Assembly: GCF_910589235.1 (NCBI RefSeq)
Contig: NC_060961.1
Location: forward strand, 1,662,501-1,726,500
Reading direction: 5' to 3'
Length of the DNA stretch: 64,000 nt
Source: Vespa crabro
Taxonomy: Eukaryota; Arthropoda; Insecta; Hymenoptera; Vespidae
This document shows, one piece after another, positions 26,392 to 39,331 of the stretch; the stretch's first letter is position 1; every line of letters starts with the position of its first letter. The notes beneath the pieces were generated by a model. The model was not told the origin of the DNA, ran no database searches, and was given only the letters and a program-made list of their open reading frames with translations. A program made the position numbers and the translations under genes.

Positions 26392-27065
26392 GAATTTTTC
26401 GATCTCTTTATTGCCTACTATCGACCAACGCGATTGATCGAAATCTTAGTATTACTTAGTATGAAAACTGTGTGTGTGGCCAGTCTTAAGTTCTATAATC
26501 CATGTTTTCTTCTAGATGTGTTGGAAGAATATTCGATTGAACGGTACAAGGTAATTATTCATCCAACTAAAGTATATTTAATGTATTTTACGTGAAAATA
26601 TGAAGTATTGAGTTAACTAAATTTAAGACAAATTTTATTATATTATATTTTTAACAAATAGATCTTAATAAATACGACAAGTTTGTTAAGTAATGATAAA
26701 AATTCAACAACTAATAAATTTCAAATAAATTTTTCATATAATTTCAAAAAAAAGAGAACGTTTAACATTTCTATTATAAAAACAAAATTAATTACTATCA
26801 TTTACGTTAATTCTCTAAATAGTACTTGCTACTGATCGATCCTTAGCGATGAGTGAATCTCACAGAGATCCTTGATCTTCGTTCAATTACGGTATCACAA
26901 GTCAAATATAAGGTATATAATATAAAGGAAAACATTTCAAACTCGTTAGTATGTGTTGCATTAATCGCTATATATAAATAACAGGGACGATGAGACCGAT
27001 GGCAAAGAATTAATTTCATTGAATTTCGATGAGTTAACACAGTAGTTTCATTATAATCTGCGTTT

Positions 27066-27067
<2 letters not shown>

Positions 27068-27110
<43 letters not shown>

Positions 27111-27142
27111 ATATATATTTCATATATATATATATATATATA
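27068..27142. repeat. Palindromic (AT)n block
   Basis: A long TA tract is interrupted at its centre by GAAATATATATATATTTC, so both arms are self-complementary on a larger scale. It lies in the intergenic region downstream of the zinc-finger gene. Confidence 0.9.
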
Positions 27143-28222
27143 TAATTAATTCTTTTGATTATTTTACATTTATTTAAACAATATATATGCATATATTTAA
27201 ACAATACATATGCATAAAATAATTTACTATTTATCAATAACAATATAACAAATATTTATAATTCGTATAATTGTTTATACAACAGCATAGTTAATTGAAA
27301 AATTATGCAGACTTGATTGTTACCAATTATTTGTATAATATGTAATTATTAATAAGAAATAAAATATACTATATTGTTATACATATTTTACATAAATATA
27401 AAAAGTAATTGAAAGAATAGTTTATTTAAGATGAGATAAAGTGTGTAATACTATTGTTATACAATGTGTAATGATAATAAATATTTTTTATATAAAATAC
27501 TTTTTTACCACTATAATTATTTGCATATTATATATTCAAGATATATAAATATACACAAAGAATAAAGATGACGATAAAAAAAAATATATCGTCCTTTTCT
27601 TTAATTTCATTGTGTGTAACGGTTGCATATATGCATAACTATAAATACTGATAATACATGGAATTCGATATAAAGTAGGTATTAAATCAATGAATATAAA
27701 ACAAATATATATATAAAGTTAATACAGAAATAAACAAAATTATATATTCTTATCACATATTTATTTATTCAGTCATTATTCTACAATGACTATATTGTAT
27801 TACTTTATACTATTTATATATATATATGTATATACATATATATATATTTATTTATTTATACCTATATATATATATATATATTTATACCCATAGATATTAT
27901 AGATATTCTTGACAATATCTTAAACCTAACATTTATTATGTGTTTGATAAATTAAATGCATATTGTCGAATTATTAATAAAATGAGTCAAAAATTAAGAA
28001 TGGGTTGCATGAGATAAATAATAAAACTTCTCAAATACATCTTCCAATAATGATCATATTACTAATACATTGCCTGAGAGGTATGAATTAGATTATGAAA
28101 TGAATAAGAAATGAATGAATTTATTCATAACTCTACTCGTGCGTAATAAACATAATTATTTTAATAATAGTAATAAATTTTAAACTTCATTCATACGTTC
28201 AATGTACTATTAAAAATTGAAG

Positions 28223-30855
28223 TCAAGCCACTTCTTCGTTATTTCCGCTAAGCATACGTGCGTTATGATGATAATTACGTTTTGATATATATCCACCCGT
28301 ATGTTGTGTTTCATACATTTTTCTATTTTCCAAATAACGTCGATAATTATTTTCACGCTTCCTCCGTTGCTCTTCTGCTTGTTGTCTTAATTTTTCAGGA
28401 TTCATATGTGTTGTTACCATATGTCTCGTCAAGGAGCTCATAAATTTATACGTGATTCCACATACATCACAAGATAAGATTTCTTCATTTGCCCCTTGCT
28501 GGTATTTTCAAGACGGTGAAAAAAAAAAAAAAAAAGAATTGTTATTTTAAAGCTGTTATTACAAGTGCTGTTTTCATAAAAAAAAAAAAATATATTGTTT
28601 CAAGCAAAATTACTTACCTGTTGATGTACCATCATATGCCTTTGTAAATTATTCAGTCTATTAAATTCTCTACCACATACTTCACAGTCAAACTTTTTAT
28701 CAGGATCATGATATTTTTTGTGTAAACTTAAATCTGTCGCATGTAAAAACGTTTTCTGACACACGTCACATGTATGTGTTCTTTGATCATTGGGTAGATG
28801 TGACTGTTCATGTTTCATTAAGCTAGCTTTCTCTACAAAACGACGACCACAATAAATACAAGGAAGTGGCCGAGATTGTGAATTGTGCAGAGTTAAATGC
28901 CGACGTAATGCAGTAGAAGTAGGGAAAGTTTTATGACATTCAAGACATTGAAATGGTCGATCACCAGTATGAGTCTTTCTATGACGTGCCAAAGAATTTT
29001 GATCTGGATACCTATGTATTGTTATTAAGAAAAATAATAAATTCATTAATTTTTGCATTAACTAATAATAATATCAGTATTAGATGAAAATTCAATAAAT
29101 AAAAAAGTTTACCTTTTGGGACATAAATCACAAGGAAAATTTCTTGTTGTAATATCTTCTTCTCGAGCATGCTTTAATCTATTATGTCTTAAAAGTTGAA
29201 ACGATGTTTTAAAACTTTTATTGCAAATATCACATTTCATGTTATCTGTTGTAGGTATTATAACTTGTGTCCTTTTTTGTCCATGTTCATCCTCCGAAAT
29301 TATTAAAGAAATTGTTACTGTATTATCTTCATTATCAAGATCTTGAATTGTAGAAGATGAAGAAACAGTATTCTGAAAGATAAGAAGGATTTCATTAAAT
29401 CTTAAATTCAATAATATGTTACTTGTAAATACAATACATACCTGTTTATTCTTTGGAATAATAGCTTTAGATTCTGTTAAATCCATAGATGCTTCTTCAG
29501 AGATTCTATTATTTTGTTGCATTTGATTGTGTGATTCTTTACTATCTTGATCATCACTGTTATCAGCAATAGCATAATTTCCATCCTCTGTTAAATAAAC
29601 TGGTTGCAATTCTCCATGATCATCTTTAAAATATAACTGACCATCTTCGTCCTCATGTAAAAAGATTTGATCCTATGATGTAAATCATAAAATAGAGATA
29701 TTAAAAAAATATATAAATTAATTATATAATAATTTTTTTCTTTGAATTTCATTGAGCTCAACCTGAGAATTTTCTTCTTCTTGGTATTGATTAACATCAT
29801 TCTCAGAATTTCTATCTTCATTTGCTGTATCCCATGTTTGTTCATTTTGCTCAATTGGAACTGCATCATACTGATATTGTTCATGTTCATTGACTGCTTG
29901 AGCAACATATAACGTTTCCATATTTTCACCTTCATAATAAATTGTTCCTTCAACTGGAATTGTATTTTCACTTAACTGTTCCATCTGAAATAATATTCAA
30001 TTATCACAATAGTTCATATCTATCATTATGATTTGAATAAATTGTACAAACCTTTATGTAATGTGCATCGGTATATTTTTTTTCTTCCAACTGTTTCGTT
30101 GGTTTTCTTGAACCAAGTACAGTATATATCAAATTATTTTCAGTATTTTTAATAACTTCATGGGTGAAATTGTTATCAATATTTTTGATATTATGCATAT
30201 CGTTACCATAACCTTTATTCAATTGAGATTTATCTACCTTTGTAGTGGATTCTAGAATATTCCTAATATCTGTTTTATGACTTTGTAAAGGAAAATTTTT
30301 TCCTTGGTTTCCTCCAGATCTTTCATTTTCATGTAAAAAGTTATAATTTTGTGATGATTCTGTATGTGAGTCTGACTCATGATTCATTACTTCATCTATT
30401 TCTTCTAAATGTTCAACGTCTTCATCTTGCCAATCTTCGTCCGCATCATATGTTATAACTTTATTATTAGATTTTTGTTGCTCATTATACAAAGATTTAG
30501 GAACTTTATCATTTTCTATTTTAAACATTACATTTTCTTCATCAGATATATATACCTCCTCTATTCCAGAATTTCTATCACATTGTTGATTCTGTAAATT
30601 CTCTTCAAAATTTGTATTATCAGATATTTTAATTTCTTTGACTAATTCTTCAGTTTTAGAATAATCTGGTAATAAGTCTTTTGATTCATCTATTTCTTCA
30701 ATTATTTCTATAATTTCTTCTATTTCTGTCTCAGAATCATCAGTGGAATCAGGCTTAAATATAATCTCTTCTGCAACAGCATGTTTGATTAATTCAATTA
30801 CATCCTTCTCATCGACAATATCCATAACTTCCAACAATCCAGGTGATATTTCCAT
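28223..30855 (-). CDS. C2H2 zinc-finger protein with acidic N-terminus (seven fingers)
   Basis: Probable DNA-binding transcription regulator; the specific orthologue was not recognised. Exons, 5' to 3': 30855-30052, 29984-29763, 29672-29442, 29372-29113, 29011-28618 and 28498-28223. Frame is continuous, giving 728 residues. The first 420 or so residues are strongly acidic and low-complexity, with runs of Glu/Asp/Ile/Ser (for example SETEIEEIIEIIEEIDES), and contain no finger. Seven C2H2 fingers follow. One is encoded by exon 4 (CDICNKSFKTSFQLLRHNRL), one is split across exons 4-5 (CDLCPKRYPDQNSLARHRKT), and four lie in exon 5, beginning with CLECHKTF after a TGDRPF linker. The last (CDVCGITYKFMSSLTRHMVT) is in exon 6, followed by a basic, Arg/Gln-rich tail. 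The start is the first ATG after an acceptor near 30880, so an upstream non-coding exon is expected. Candidate leader exons end at minus-strand donors near 32032 (GTATAG) or 31939 (GTGAGC). Confidence 0.85.
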
Positions 30856-33252
30856 TTCCTTTTGTATAAATGAAGGATGAAGCTGAAATTATTAAAAAAA
30901 AACATATATTGAGGTTATTTAACATATAAATATATCATTAAAAAAATGTAATTAGATTAAATGTAACTAATATCTAAACCTGTTATGATATACCATCATC
31001 TTTTAATGATAAAAAATTAATACAGTATTTGAAGTTCAATGTAAAGTGGAATACAAAGATAACATTTATTATAAATTATTATTGTTACATATACTTTTTT
31101 TGATGTTTTTTTGTTTCCATATATATGTGTGCATTATAAAAGCTTAATACTTAGGATTCTACTAAGAATCTACTTTTCGTAAAATGAATAGTAAATAAGA
31201 ATTACAAAAAAAAATATTTATATATAGCATATTTATATAAATAATAAAAAAGACATCATATCAGTAATATTATTATCTGATATCTTTATTCAAAAATATA
31301 CATTGTTTTTTTAAATATAACATATTAGATTAATCTATTAATTATTATTTTAATATATACATATGGCTTTTATGAATGAAAGATTAATCTGACCAAAATA
31401 TCATACCAATATAAAACACAATACAGAAATATAAAAATATATATTTTCGGATATATTTTTATATTTATGTATGAAAAACGTTAAACTGAAAATTATTGAA
31501 AGACATATTATATGTTAAAACTTTATTTGTATAAAATTGAAATCCAAGTTAATATACAATTTAAAATGAAATACGCTTTATCCATTGCGATATTTAAGAA
31601 AAATTGTTCTTTGTTGGTAAATAAATGAAGATAAAATGTAAGAAGACAAGACAGAACACTTTGATAGATGTTAAGTGAAAAGTAATGATTTATTAACTCT
31701 TTATGCCTCATGTAGAAAATACGGTCATCAAATTTTCTCAGGATTGAACATTTGTTATGATTTCTATCCCTCATATTGAAAATTCAATTCTCAAGAGAGA
31801 ATAATATAAAGCGGGCTAGAGAATACGCACTTGAATTTTATACACTGCAACTAATTCGTGGTTCACCTGTCGGTACGAAAATGCTAAGCATTTATCAACG
31901 GATAGCAAAATGGCCACGAAATAATAAGGATTGCTCACCGTACAAAGATGAAACCTGATGATCCTCAAATAAAAGAAGAAACACACGATCTTAGAATAAT
32001 TTAAACGTTATACTAATGAATTTACTATACCTCCGATAGTTCCAAAAATATATTAATTGACAATATGAAAATGTTTTTGCTCGGTCGATACGCACCTGTC
32101 TACCCCCGCTAGAATTATTCTTCGTCGAGTAAGTGACGCCACCTTAAGGCCTACTAAAGCGAAGTTTCCATTGTTTCCACAAAACTATTAAATCCCGACA
32201 GAAATCTATAATAAGACTTAAAATAAATAAAATTCATTAGAAAAATCAAATATTTACGATTTTACAAATAATAATTTTAATGATATTTTATTAATCTTAA
32301 TCTTTTTATATTTTTGATAACGATTTATCATTTATCGATATTAATGTCTGATTTACATTGGACATTTCTTAAACTTACTTAACTATCACTTATAATTAAC
32401 GTATTGTTATTTATTTTTTTTATATTTCATTTTTTATATATACAAAAATTATATATTTTTTCATTTTTATAATATATTTATATTAATTCATAAGAATTGT
32501 TAGTTAATAAATGAAACGAAACGATCATTAGACAAAATTGAAGCGTCGAATCAAAATGCAGGAAAATAATGAAACAGAACGAACGGAATATATATTGATA
32601 TTCATTGGTGCAAATGAAAAATTATTTTATTTAACATAAAAATTACACCATTTTATTTTTATAAATAATTGTAATAATAATGATAATAACAAAAGCAATG
32701 ATAAGAAAACAATAAATTTGTCTTTTAATTTGATTACAAATCAAAATGAATATATTACGTGATTGGTAGAATTAAAATATTAAACATTTTATTAAAAATG
32801 AGATATATAGAAATTGTTTTTTTTTTTTTTTTCTATTTTGCTTTACTATTTATTGAAATTAATACTAAAGATATTTATGTGTATTAGTAATGTGAAGTCG
32901 AGGAATAATAAATAAAAAATATATATACATATATACATACATACATACACACATACATACATACGTATATATATTTTGTTAATATTATACTCTTAGCTGC
33001 TGTTTCAATTAATAAATATATATTTATTTGTAATAAATAAACGTACTAATAATATGTAAATTGTATTTAATAACAAAAAAAGAAATAAATTTAAGTTTTA
33101 TTATTAGAATGTGGTATTGTAGAAGCGATCTTATCGTATGTCATTGTTATTGAATGTGAAACTACGTCGTTTATCATTTTTTCGTAGAAAGTAAAGAGTC
33201 ATTGTTATTTTATTTCTCGTTCTACGATACATATTTTATTTTATATAAAAAC
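30856..33252. other. Zinc-finger gene 5' region and SMIM30 upstream flank
   Basis: This contains the presumed first intron of the minus-strand zinc-finger gene. A moderately GC-rich patch at about 31930-32170 carries two minus-strand donor sites and is the best candidate for that gene's leader exon and promoter. The rest, up to the SMIM30 start, is AT-rich with short (CATA)n runs near 32930-32965. No other coding region is supported. Confidence 0.5.
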
Positions 33253-33426
33253 ATGTGGCCGTTTTTACTTTCGATATTTGCCCTATTTCACTTAGCTTCA
33301 GCATCAGGTAGTTTTGATTTTGGTGATACATTAGCATTAATCTTGGGTCTGATTATTGGAATTATGGGATTTTTTGCTTGCATGGGAGCTTATGCAAGAC
33401 GACGAAATCATTTTGAATCTTTGTGA
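33253..33426 (+). CDS. SMIM30: SMIM30-like micropeptide (single-pass ER/membrane protein, 57 residues)
   Basis: A single-exon small reading frame starts at the ATG of MWPFLLSIFALFH and ends with TGA. Residues 1-18 form a cleavable-looking signal peptide (hydrophobic core, then ASASG). Residues 19-24 (GSFDFGD) are luminal, about 25-47 are a transmembrane helix (TLALILGLIIGIMGFFACMG), and the tail AYARRRNHFESL is basic and cytosolic. The pattern GD-x-(A/L)-LxLG then G-x-x-ACxGxYAR+RN matches human SMIM30 as I recall it, including overall length. Human SMIM30 is an ER-membrane micropeptide; the role in insects is not something I can state. An in-frame ATG 51 bases upstream (33202) would add a non-conserved hydrophobic extension and is not preferred. 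The 3' UTR may run to the AATAAA near 35473. Confidence 0.8.
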   Translation: MWPFLLSIFALFHLASASGSFDFGDTLALILGLIIGIMGFFACMGAYARRRNHFESL

Positions 33427-36400
33427 TCATGGAAAAGATATTTAAGTAAAATTTATGGTAAGCAATAAGAATATGAATATATTTAGAATAAATATGAGAG
33501 TGTATATATCTTTAAGAAGTATATACTATTATAAACTTAACAGAATTTCTTATTTTTATATCAATAATTATTTATATATATTTTTCATTGAACAAATATA
33601 TCATTCTAGAACAATAGATTTAATTGTATTTACATGAGAGAAGATATATTGATTAATAGCATATCGCAATATATAAATAATGATGAGCTTTATTAAATTG
33701 CAGGATATAAGAAATATTTAAAACTATACAGGATTCTATATTAGAAATGTTTAAAAGGAAGATCACATTGTATATATATATATATTAAAACAAGTATCAA
33801 GAAAATATTGAAAATTAATTATAAAATGATTAATTATTTGATTATATTGGAAAATTGATTTTTGGAATAGTAGTAGCAAAAAATATTGTACAATGTATAA
33901 GAGAATGTAAAAAATATTTGTTTTGTAATCATTTTCTTTATTCATTTATTTACTTTCCTCATCAAGGTTACAACTGCTTTGACTTTGATCCTTTAGCACA
34001 GACATTTTTTCTTATTTACCGTACATGTGCAAAAGAATGCACTTATTATGATATTATAATAACTATTTCTTGTTTCTGTATTTTCTTTATCATAGTACAA
34101 ACATTATGAGCATGTAATAAAACAGACATGGATCAAATCAATAGGAACGCAATATAGTAAAAAATAATTGTCAGGGATTCCTTTATCTATTCAAAGTAAT
34201 ATCAATCATTGAATAGCATATTAAACTATAATTACTGCATGTTACAGAATATAATTTGTAATTACTAATGATCAAATATATACTATATATTAACAAATTA
34301 AAAATAAATGAATAATATTGATGAAATTAATAAAGCGTTTAAAATTTTGTCATAGGTTATAATTTCAAAATATCAACATTATTTCAGTAAAGAACATATT
34401 AACTAAATCACATTTTTTTTATGTAGATTTTGTAATACTATAAGCTATCAATAAAAAGAAGGTATAAACTGCAATTAATAAAACTTGCAACAGCTTTATA
34501 AAAGAAACCAAAGCTTATTTGTTCTACACCTTCTATATCCGGTTAAATATTATGATCTAAAACAAAGTTATTGTAACTTCGTTATTTATTTTCCTAAGTG
34601 ATTGGAAATGCGATTTCAGATGTACTACACTGCACTAAAATGAGAGCAATATGTAAGAAGCTCTTTTAAAATGTAAAAATATTAAAATATTGCAATATTT
34701 TAATATATTATATTGTTTTATCACAAGTAAAAGATAAATATGACAAAAAGGATCATTTGCACATTTTCAAGTTTAGAAATTTTGAAATGTGTTTAGAGCA
34801 AAGATTTGTAAAAATTGATATCAACGTATAACATAGACGAATAATGATAAGTATTTCTTATCTAACTTGCAAAAATCTGGCACTTTCAAAAAGAGTAAGG
34901 AAATATTTAAAAACACATTTTCACAGCTGTATTTCTCTACATTTTGCTTTAATATTTTTCATTTATGATATTTTTTACATGTGTTCTCACATTCCTCATT
35001 CTTTTTGGGTTGATGACTTTTATATATTTTTGGTTTATTTCCTCACTTAAGAACAATATGTAAAATTCAACGCAATATCACTGAAATTAAATTTACATAA
35101 GTTTTAAACTGCATTAAATTGAAAGATGTATTTGCTGCAATTCTTATTCTGTCAATCATATGTAATTCAATATTCACATTCATCAGTTTAGTTTTTATAT
35201 TTCTAAGAATTATGCAATCTAAACATAAAAATAATGTTCATTTATGGATTAATGAATATGTTCATTACTTTCTTGCAGATCTACAATGCATTACGCTAAT
35301 ACCGTAAATTATAATATAAACGGAAGTTGATCCGCCTGTTTTTCACGGAAGAGAATCAGTATTTCTTACACCAAGAGATTATTAATTACTAGTTTATCAT
35401 GTTTTGAAATGTTTACTCTAATCTTGTGTAATATTATTACAATCCAATACATATACACATGTATGTGTATCAATAAAATAAAGAACTAGCAGAAATGAAA
35501 ATATTTCCAACACTGATTTCTCATGTTTTCTTTTTTTTACTCATCTGCTTACTGATCCTTGTTTTACCTAATCAGTCTTTATGTTTCTATTCTTGAAATT
35601 CTGAGAAACATAATTCTAGAATTGTTTCTTAAATTCATATACTAGAAAGAATTCATATACTAGTTAGCACAAAAAATTTATATAGTTTTATTTTCCTTAA
35701 AAACTTGTTTACTTCAGAGTAAGCTTAAAATAAGTAAGAAAAAAGCAATAAGTGCCATGTGTAAAATGTAGATGACATGTGTGAATGATACATAAGACTT
35801 CTCCAATAACACTTTGATGTATCATCATGTCTGTTTATATATATAAATTCTTTATTTTCTTTAAAGTTAATAATCAATAATTTAAGCAAAAGCAGGTTTT
35901 GTGGTATAGGACTACAAGCAAAGCTAGCAAAATTCAATCCAAATAAAAAAAAAAAAAAAAAAAAACTATTTATATTTCCTGTAGAAATGTGAAGAAATCA
36001 AGTTAAACCTAGCATATATCTGCTTATGCGCAACTCTTCTCTTAAATATTTATTGATGGGTAAAAACTTTTCCAAATTCTAATTTTGCGTTATATAATTG
36101 AAAAAGATTATTAACATATAGAAATTTTTACATGTAAATTTGACAATAAACATTAAATAGACTAACTTTTGAATGATTGATATTAAGCGATATTTTAAAT
36201 TATCTGTATTAAATAAAATCATCAAGATTTTTGAATAGATAACATATTGCATATAACATAATTAGATAATATATTTCTATTGAATAAAATTTCATTATTT
36301 TCATGCACATTTAAAAATTATCTTCTAATAATTAATAAATGTCTCACTCCTTTGTCCTATTGCGTCTAGCTCAAAAAAAATTTGAGAAACTAAACTCAGT

Positions 36401-37350
36401 ACAGAATATTATTATTATCCATATAGTATTATATGCAAATTGTAGAATATAGGAAAATATTTACTATTACTTGATTTAATTTTTGCAGGCAGTCTCTGAA
36501 AATTATTTTGTGATATCTAACACCATCTTTTATCAAGCTCAATTCCATTAAGTCCAATACCACATTATTATTATTCTACTAGGAAGAAGCACTAGTCAAC
36601 AATATTTTCCATTCTTATTATTTCTGAGGTATAAGTTTAACGCATTTTCTGAATATGAAAATACGATTTTATAAATATAAGAAATTATTTTAATCATGTG
36701 TAGGCTGTTTTTCTCTTATTAGAAAATCAAAGAGTATATAAACGTATTATTTATATTTTTTGATAAAATATTCTGTAAAATCAATAGTAAAATTTTTAAA
36801 CAAATAAAAATAAATAAAAATACACAAAAAATTAAGGTTAAAGTGAATGAATATTCAACTATACTAATTAATTGTCAATATAATTAATACGAAGTTAATA
36901 TTTTCTTTTTAAAATAACACTTTGGCACACACTCCATATAATATGATTACATTCACACTTTTCATACCAAAATGTATTAGTTATATAACAATATCTATTG
37001 AATAAAAAAAATATATAACAGCTGCTTCCACAAGTAGTTGCATTCCAAATTAAAATTGAAAGCAACTTTAATTCTCAATCTGTTAAATAAAAATTCTTAA
37101 AATGAATTCGCTAAAACGTGATATTATTACTTGAATCAAATTAAAAAACCTTGTTGACTAGTGTAGTTACTGTGAATTCAAAATCATTATACAATATACT
37201 GCCTAATATTCATGATAGGCGTCTTTGGTAAAATGGCAAAAAAATGTTTTATAAAAAGTCTTATAAACTTATGATTTTATACAGAAATGTATTGTATCAT
37301 ATCAAATATATTGAATTATATTTTGAATGTTATACCTTCCCTGATATCTT

Positions 37351-37434
37351 CAAAAAAAAAAAAAAAAAAAAAAAATAAAAAAATAAAAAAAAATAAAAAA
37401 AAAAAAATAAAAAAAAAATAAATAAATAAAAAAG
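37351..37434. repeat. A-rich low-complexity tract
   Basis: An 84-base run of almost only A, broken by single T residues. This could be the poly-A end of an old retroposed insertion, but no body of an element is recognisable next to it. Confidence 0.85.
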
Positions 37435-38485
37435 AAACGATTATAAATTATATGTTTCCTGATCTTAGTCATCACAAATAAATTTTAAATTTAAAAATCA
37501 CTTTGAATATTCGTTAAACCATGTCACCAAAGATTTTTCAAGTAAAATGCATAACAGAGAAACGACCATATTTAAAGCAATTTCATTACTAGATGATTAG
37601 GGATCCCATCACCATTAAATTAGTTTAAGAAAACATATATTTTGGCGTACAAAAGGAATAAGGTAACAAAATTACCATTAATTGAAAGTAAAAAACAAGT
37701 GGAATAGTGCATGAGAACAAAAGAAAGGAGTGAGAGTAACAATAGCATTTTTGTCATTCCCAGGCAATTGATATGATTATTAAAAAAGTTCTTATAACTA
37801 TACAACATATAAATTTAATATCATTCTGCATCATGCAGAAGTATCAAATATACCACATGTGCTTATTATTCATTTTAAAATTTTGGAATAAATTTTATTA
37901 AGCACATATTTTCGCAAAGCAATGCATGATGAGAAGTTGATTAAAGCAATGAAGAATTATTAAAAATAACAGGTTGTATGCATAGTTTAGCAAACAAAAC
38001 TTATGATCTTGCGATTCATCTTATAAGCAACTATGTTTATATAGACATTTGAGACAAGAAATCATGAAAAAACGTAAAATAAAAATTTTTTATCTTTATA
38101 GTATAGAACAAATTTGGATGAATTTCATATGATCTTTTATCTCATCTGTCACTGAATTGCCTGAAATGCAGTTTTCTGATTGTATACTTTTTGAAATCTT
38201 TATCTCACTATTAATAAAATTCTTGAAGATATAATAGATAAAGTAAAAGGTACTAAACACAATTATACTTAATTGCAAAAGATGGTAATAGTACTCAAAA
38301 GTAGATAAGATATATAGGATTGCTAACTAGTAACACATCACTTGCTCTTTAATTGAAATAGGTAAAATCGCTAGAAATACATTAAAGCATAACAGTGACT
38401 ATATTAATCATATTTTTTCTCTGTTTGCCTCCATCTGACACATTCACACATCACACACACAAGTAAACATACGTTCTCTCTTCCT

Positions 38486-38600
<115 letters not shown>

Positions 38601-39041
38601 TTTTTTCATTCCCTTCTCTGAAGCATTCAGTATACATTAACAGTTATACATATAATCGAGCAGAATGGCTACATGCCATTTCGATCGTAAGACTAGCTGA
38701 GGCCTGTACTAATATGGACTGTGCCATTTGAAGGATTGAGAGCATTTAAGGTCCTTTAAGCATTCCAATAATGGAAGATTTGCTTTTAATATCGAAGCAC
38801 AGTTATACAATGTAGAGGCCTCTATCCCCAGCTTTCATATTACCATTCAGAAACTTATTACGTCAGTTCAAAATATCCTTGAAATATTTAATTTCAATCT
38901 TGCTTCAATCGTGAGGCACATACCAAATATTAATGTTTTGCTGGTGCGCGGGTAACAAGAATATCTTCTATGCATTTATACGTAAATGTCATAACACATC
39001 AAGCTCAAAGGGCATCATTATTGCTGCCTAACTAAACTCTA

Positions 39042-39104
39042 GTCGGTATAATATCAGTTAATGAGTTTCTTAAATTTATATAGAGTAACTGATTTTATAC
39101 CGAC
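39042..39104. ncRNA. Strong hairpin in presumed WNK 3' UTR (candidate structured RNA or pre-miRNA)
   Basis: The arms are GTCGGTATAATATCAGTTA (39042-39060) and TAACTGATTTTATACCGAC (39086-39104). They are reverse complements over 19 positions with one mismatch, around a 25-base loop. Pairing does not extend well beyond the arms, so a canonical lower stem is weak. Transcription strand is unknown; on the minus strand it would lie about 230 bases after the WNK stop codon. Confidence 0.4.
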
Positions 39105-39331
39105 CAATTTTTTCAATGGGACAGCATTATTAATTTGCTCTATACATTCTATATATGCTTTCATATGTGTGCACCTCATGTATGACCGATATAATCATGT
39201 TTGGAGCATATCATATTAAAGGATAATTATAATAATACATAATTTTATAGTAATATTCAACGTTAAATAAAGAATGTATTATGTGGAAAAATTGACTGGA
39301 AAGTATAGAATATTTTGAATTGTGTATTGCG

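Larger units (their letters stand above)
25873..28222. other. TAF5 5' flank, orphan promoter-like region and zinc-finger 3' UTR
   Basis: TAF5's 5' UTR and promoter lie in the first few hundred bases. A plus-strand CRE/CCAAT/TATA arrangement at 26326-26368 and a consensus splice donor at 26550 have no assigned gene (see findings). A palindromic (AT)n block is at 27068-27142. From about 27.7 kb rightward, the AT-rich sequence probably includes the 3' UTR of the minus-strand zinc-finger gene. Confidence 0.55.

Noticed and set aside
29591..29971. Minus-strand Lys/Met/Ile-rich frame overlapping zinc-finger exons 2-3
   Set aside because: It is in the wrong frame relative to the spliced zinc-finger gene and crosses its splice sites.
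33855..34109. 84-codon Phe/Cys/Ile-rich frame downstream of SMIM30
   Set aside because: It has no homology and a composition expected from AT-rich DNA, and it probably lies in the SMIM30 3' UTR.
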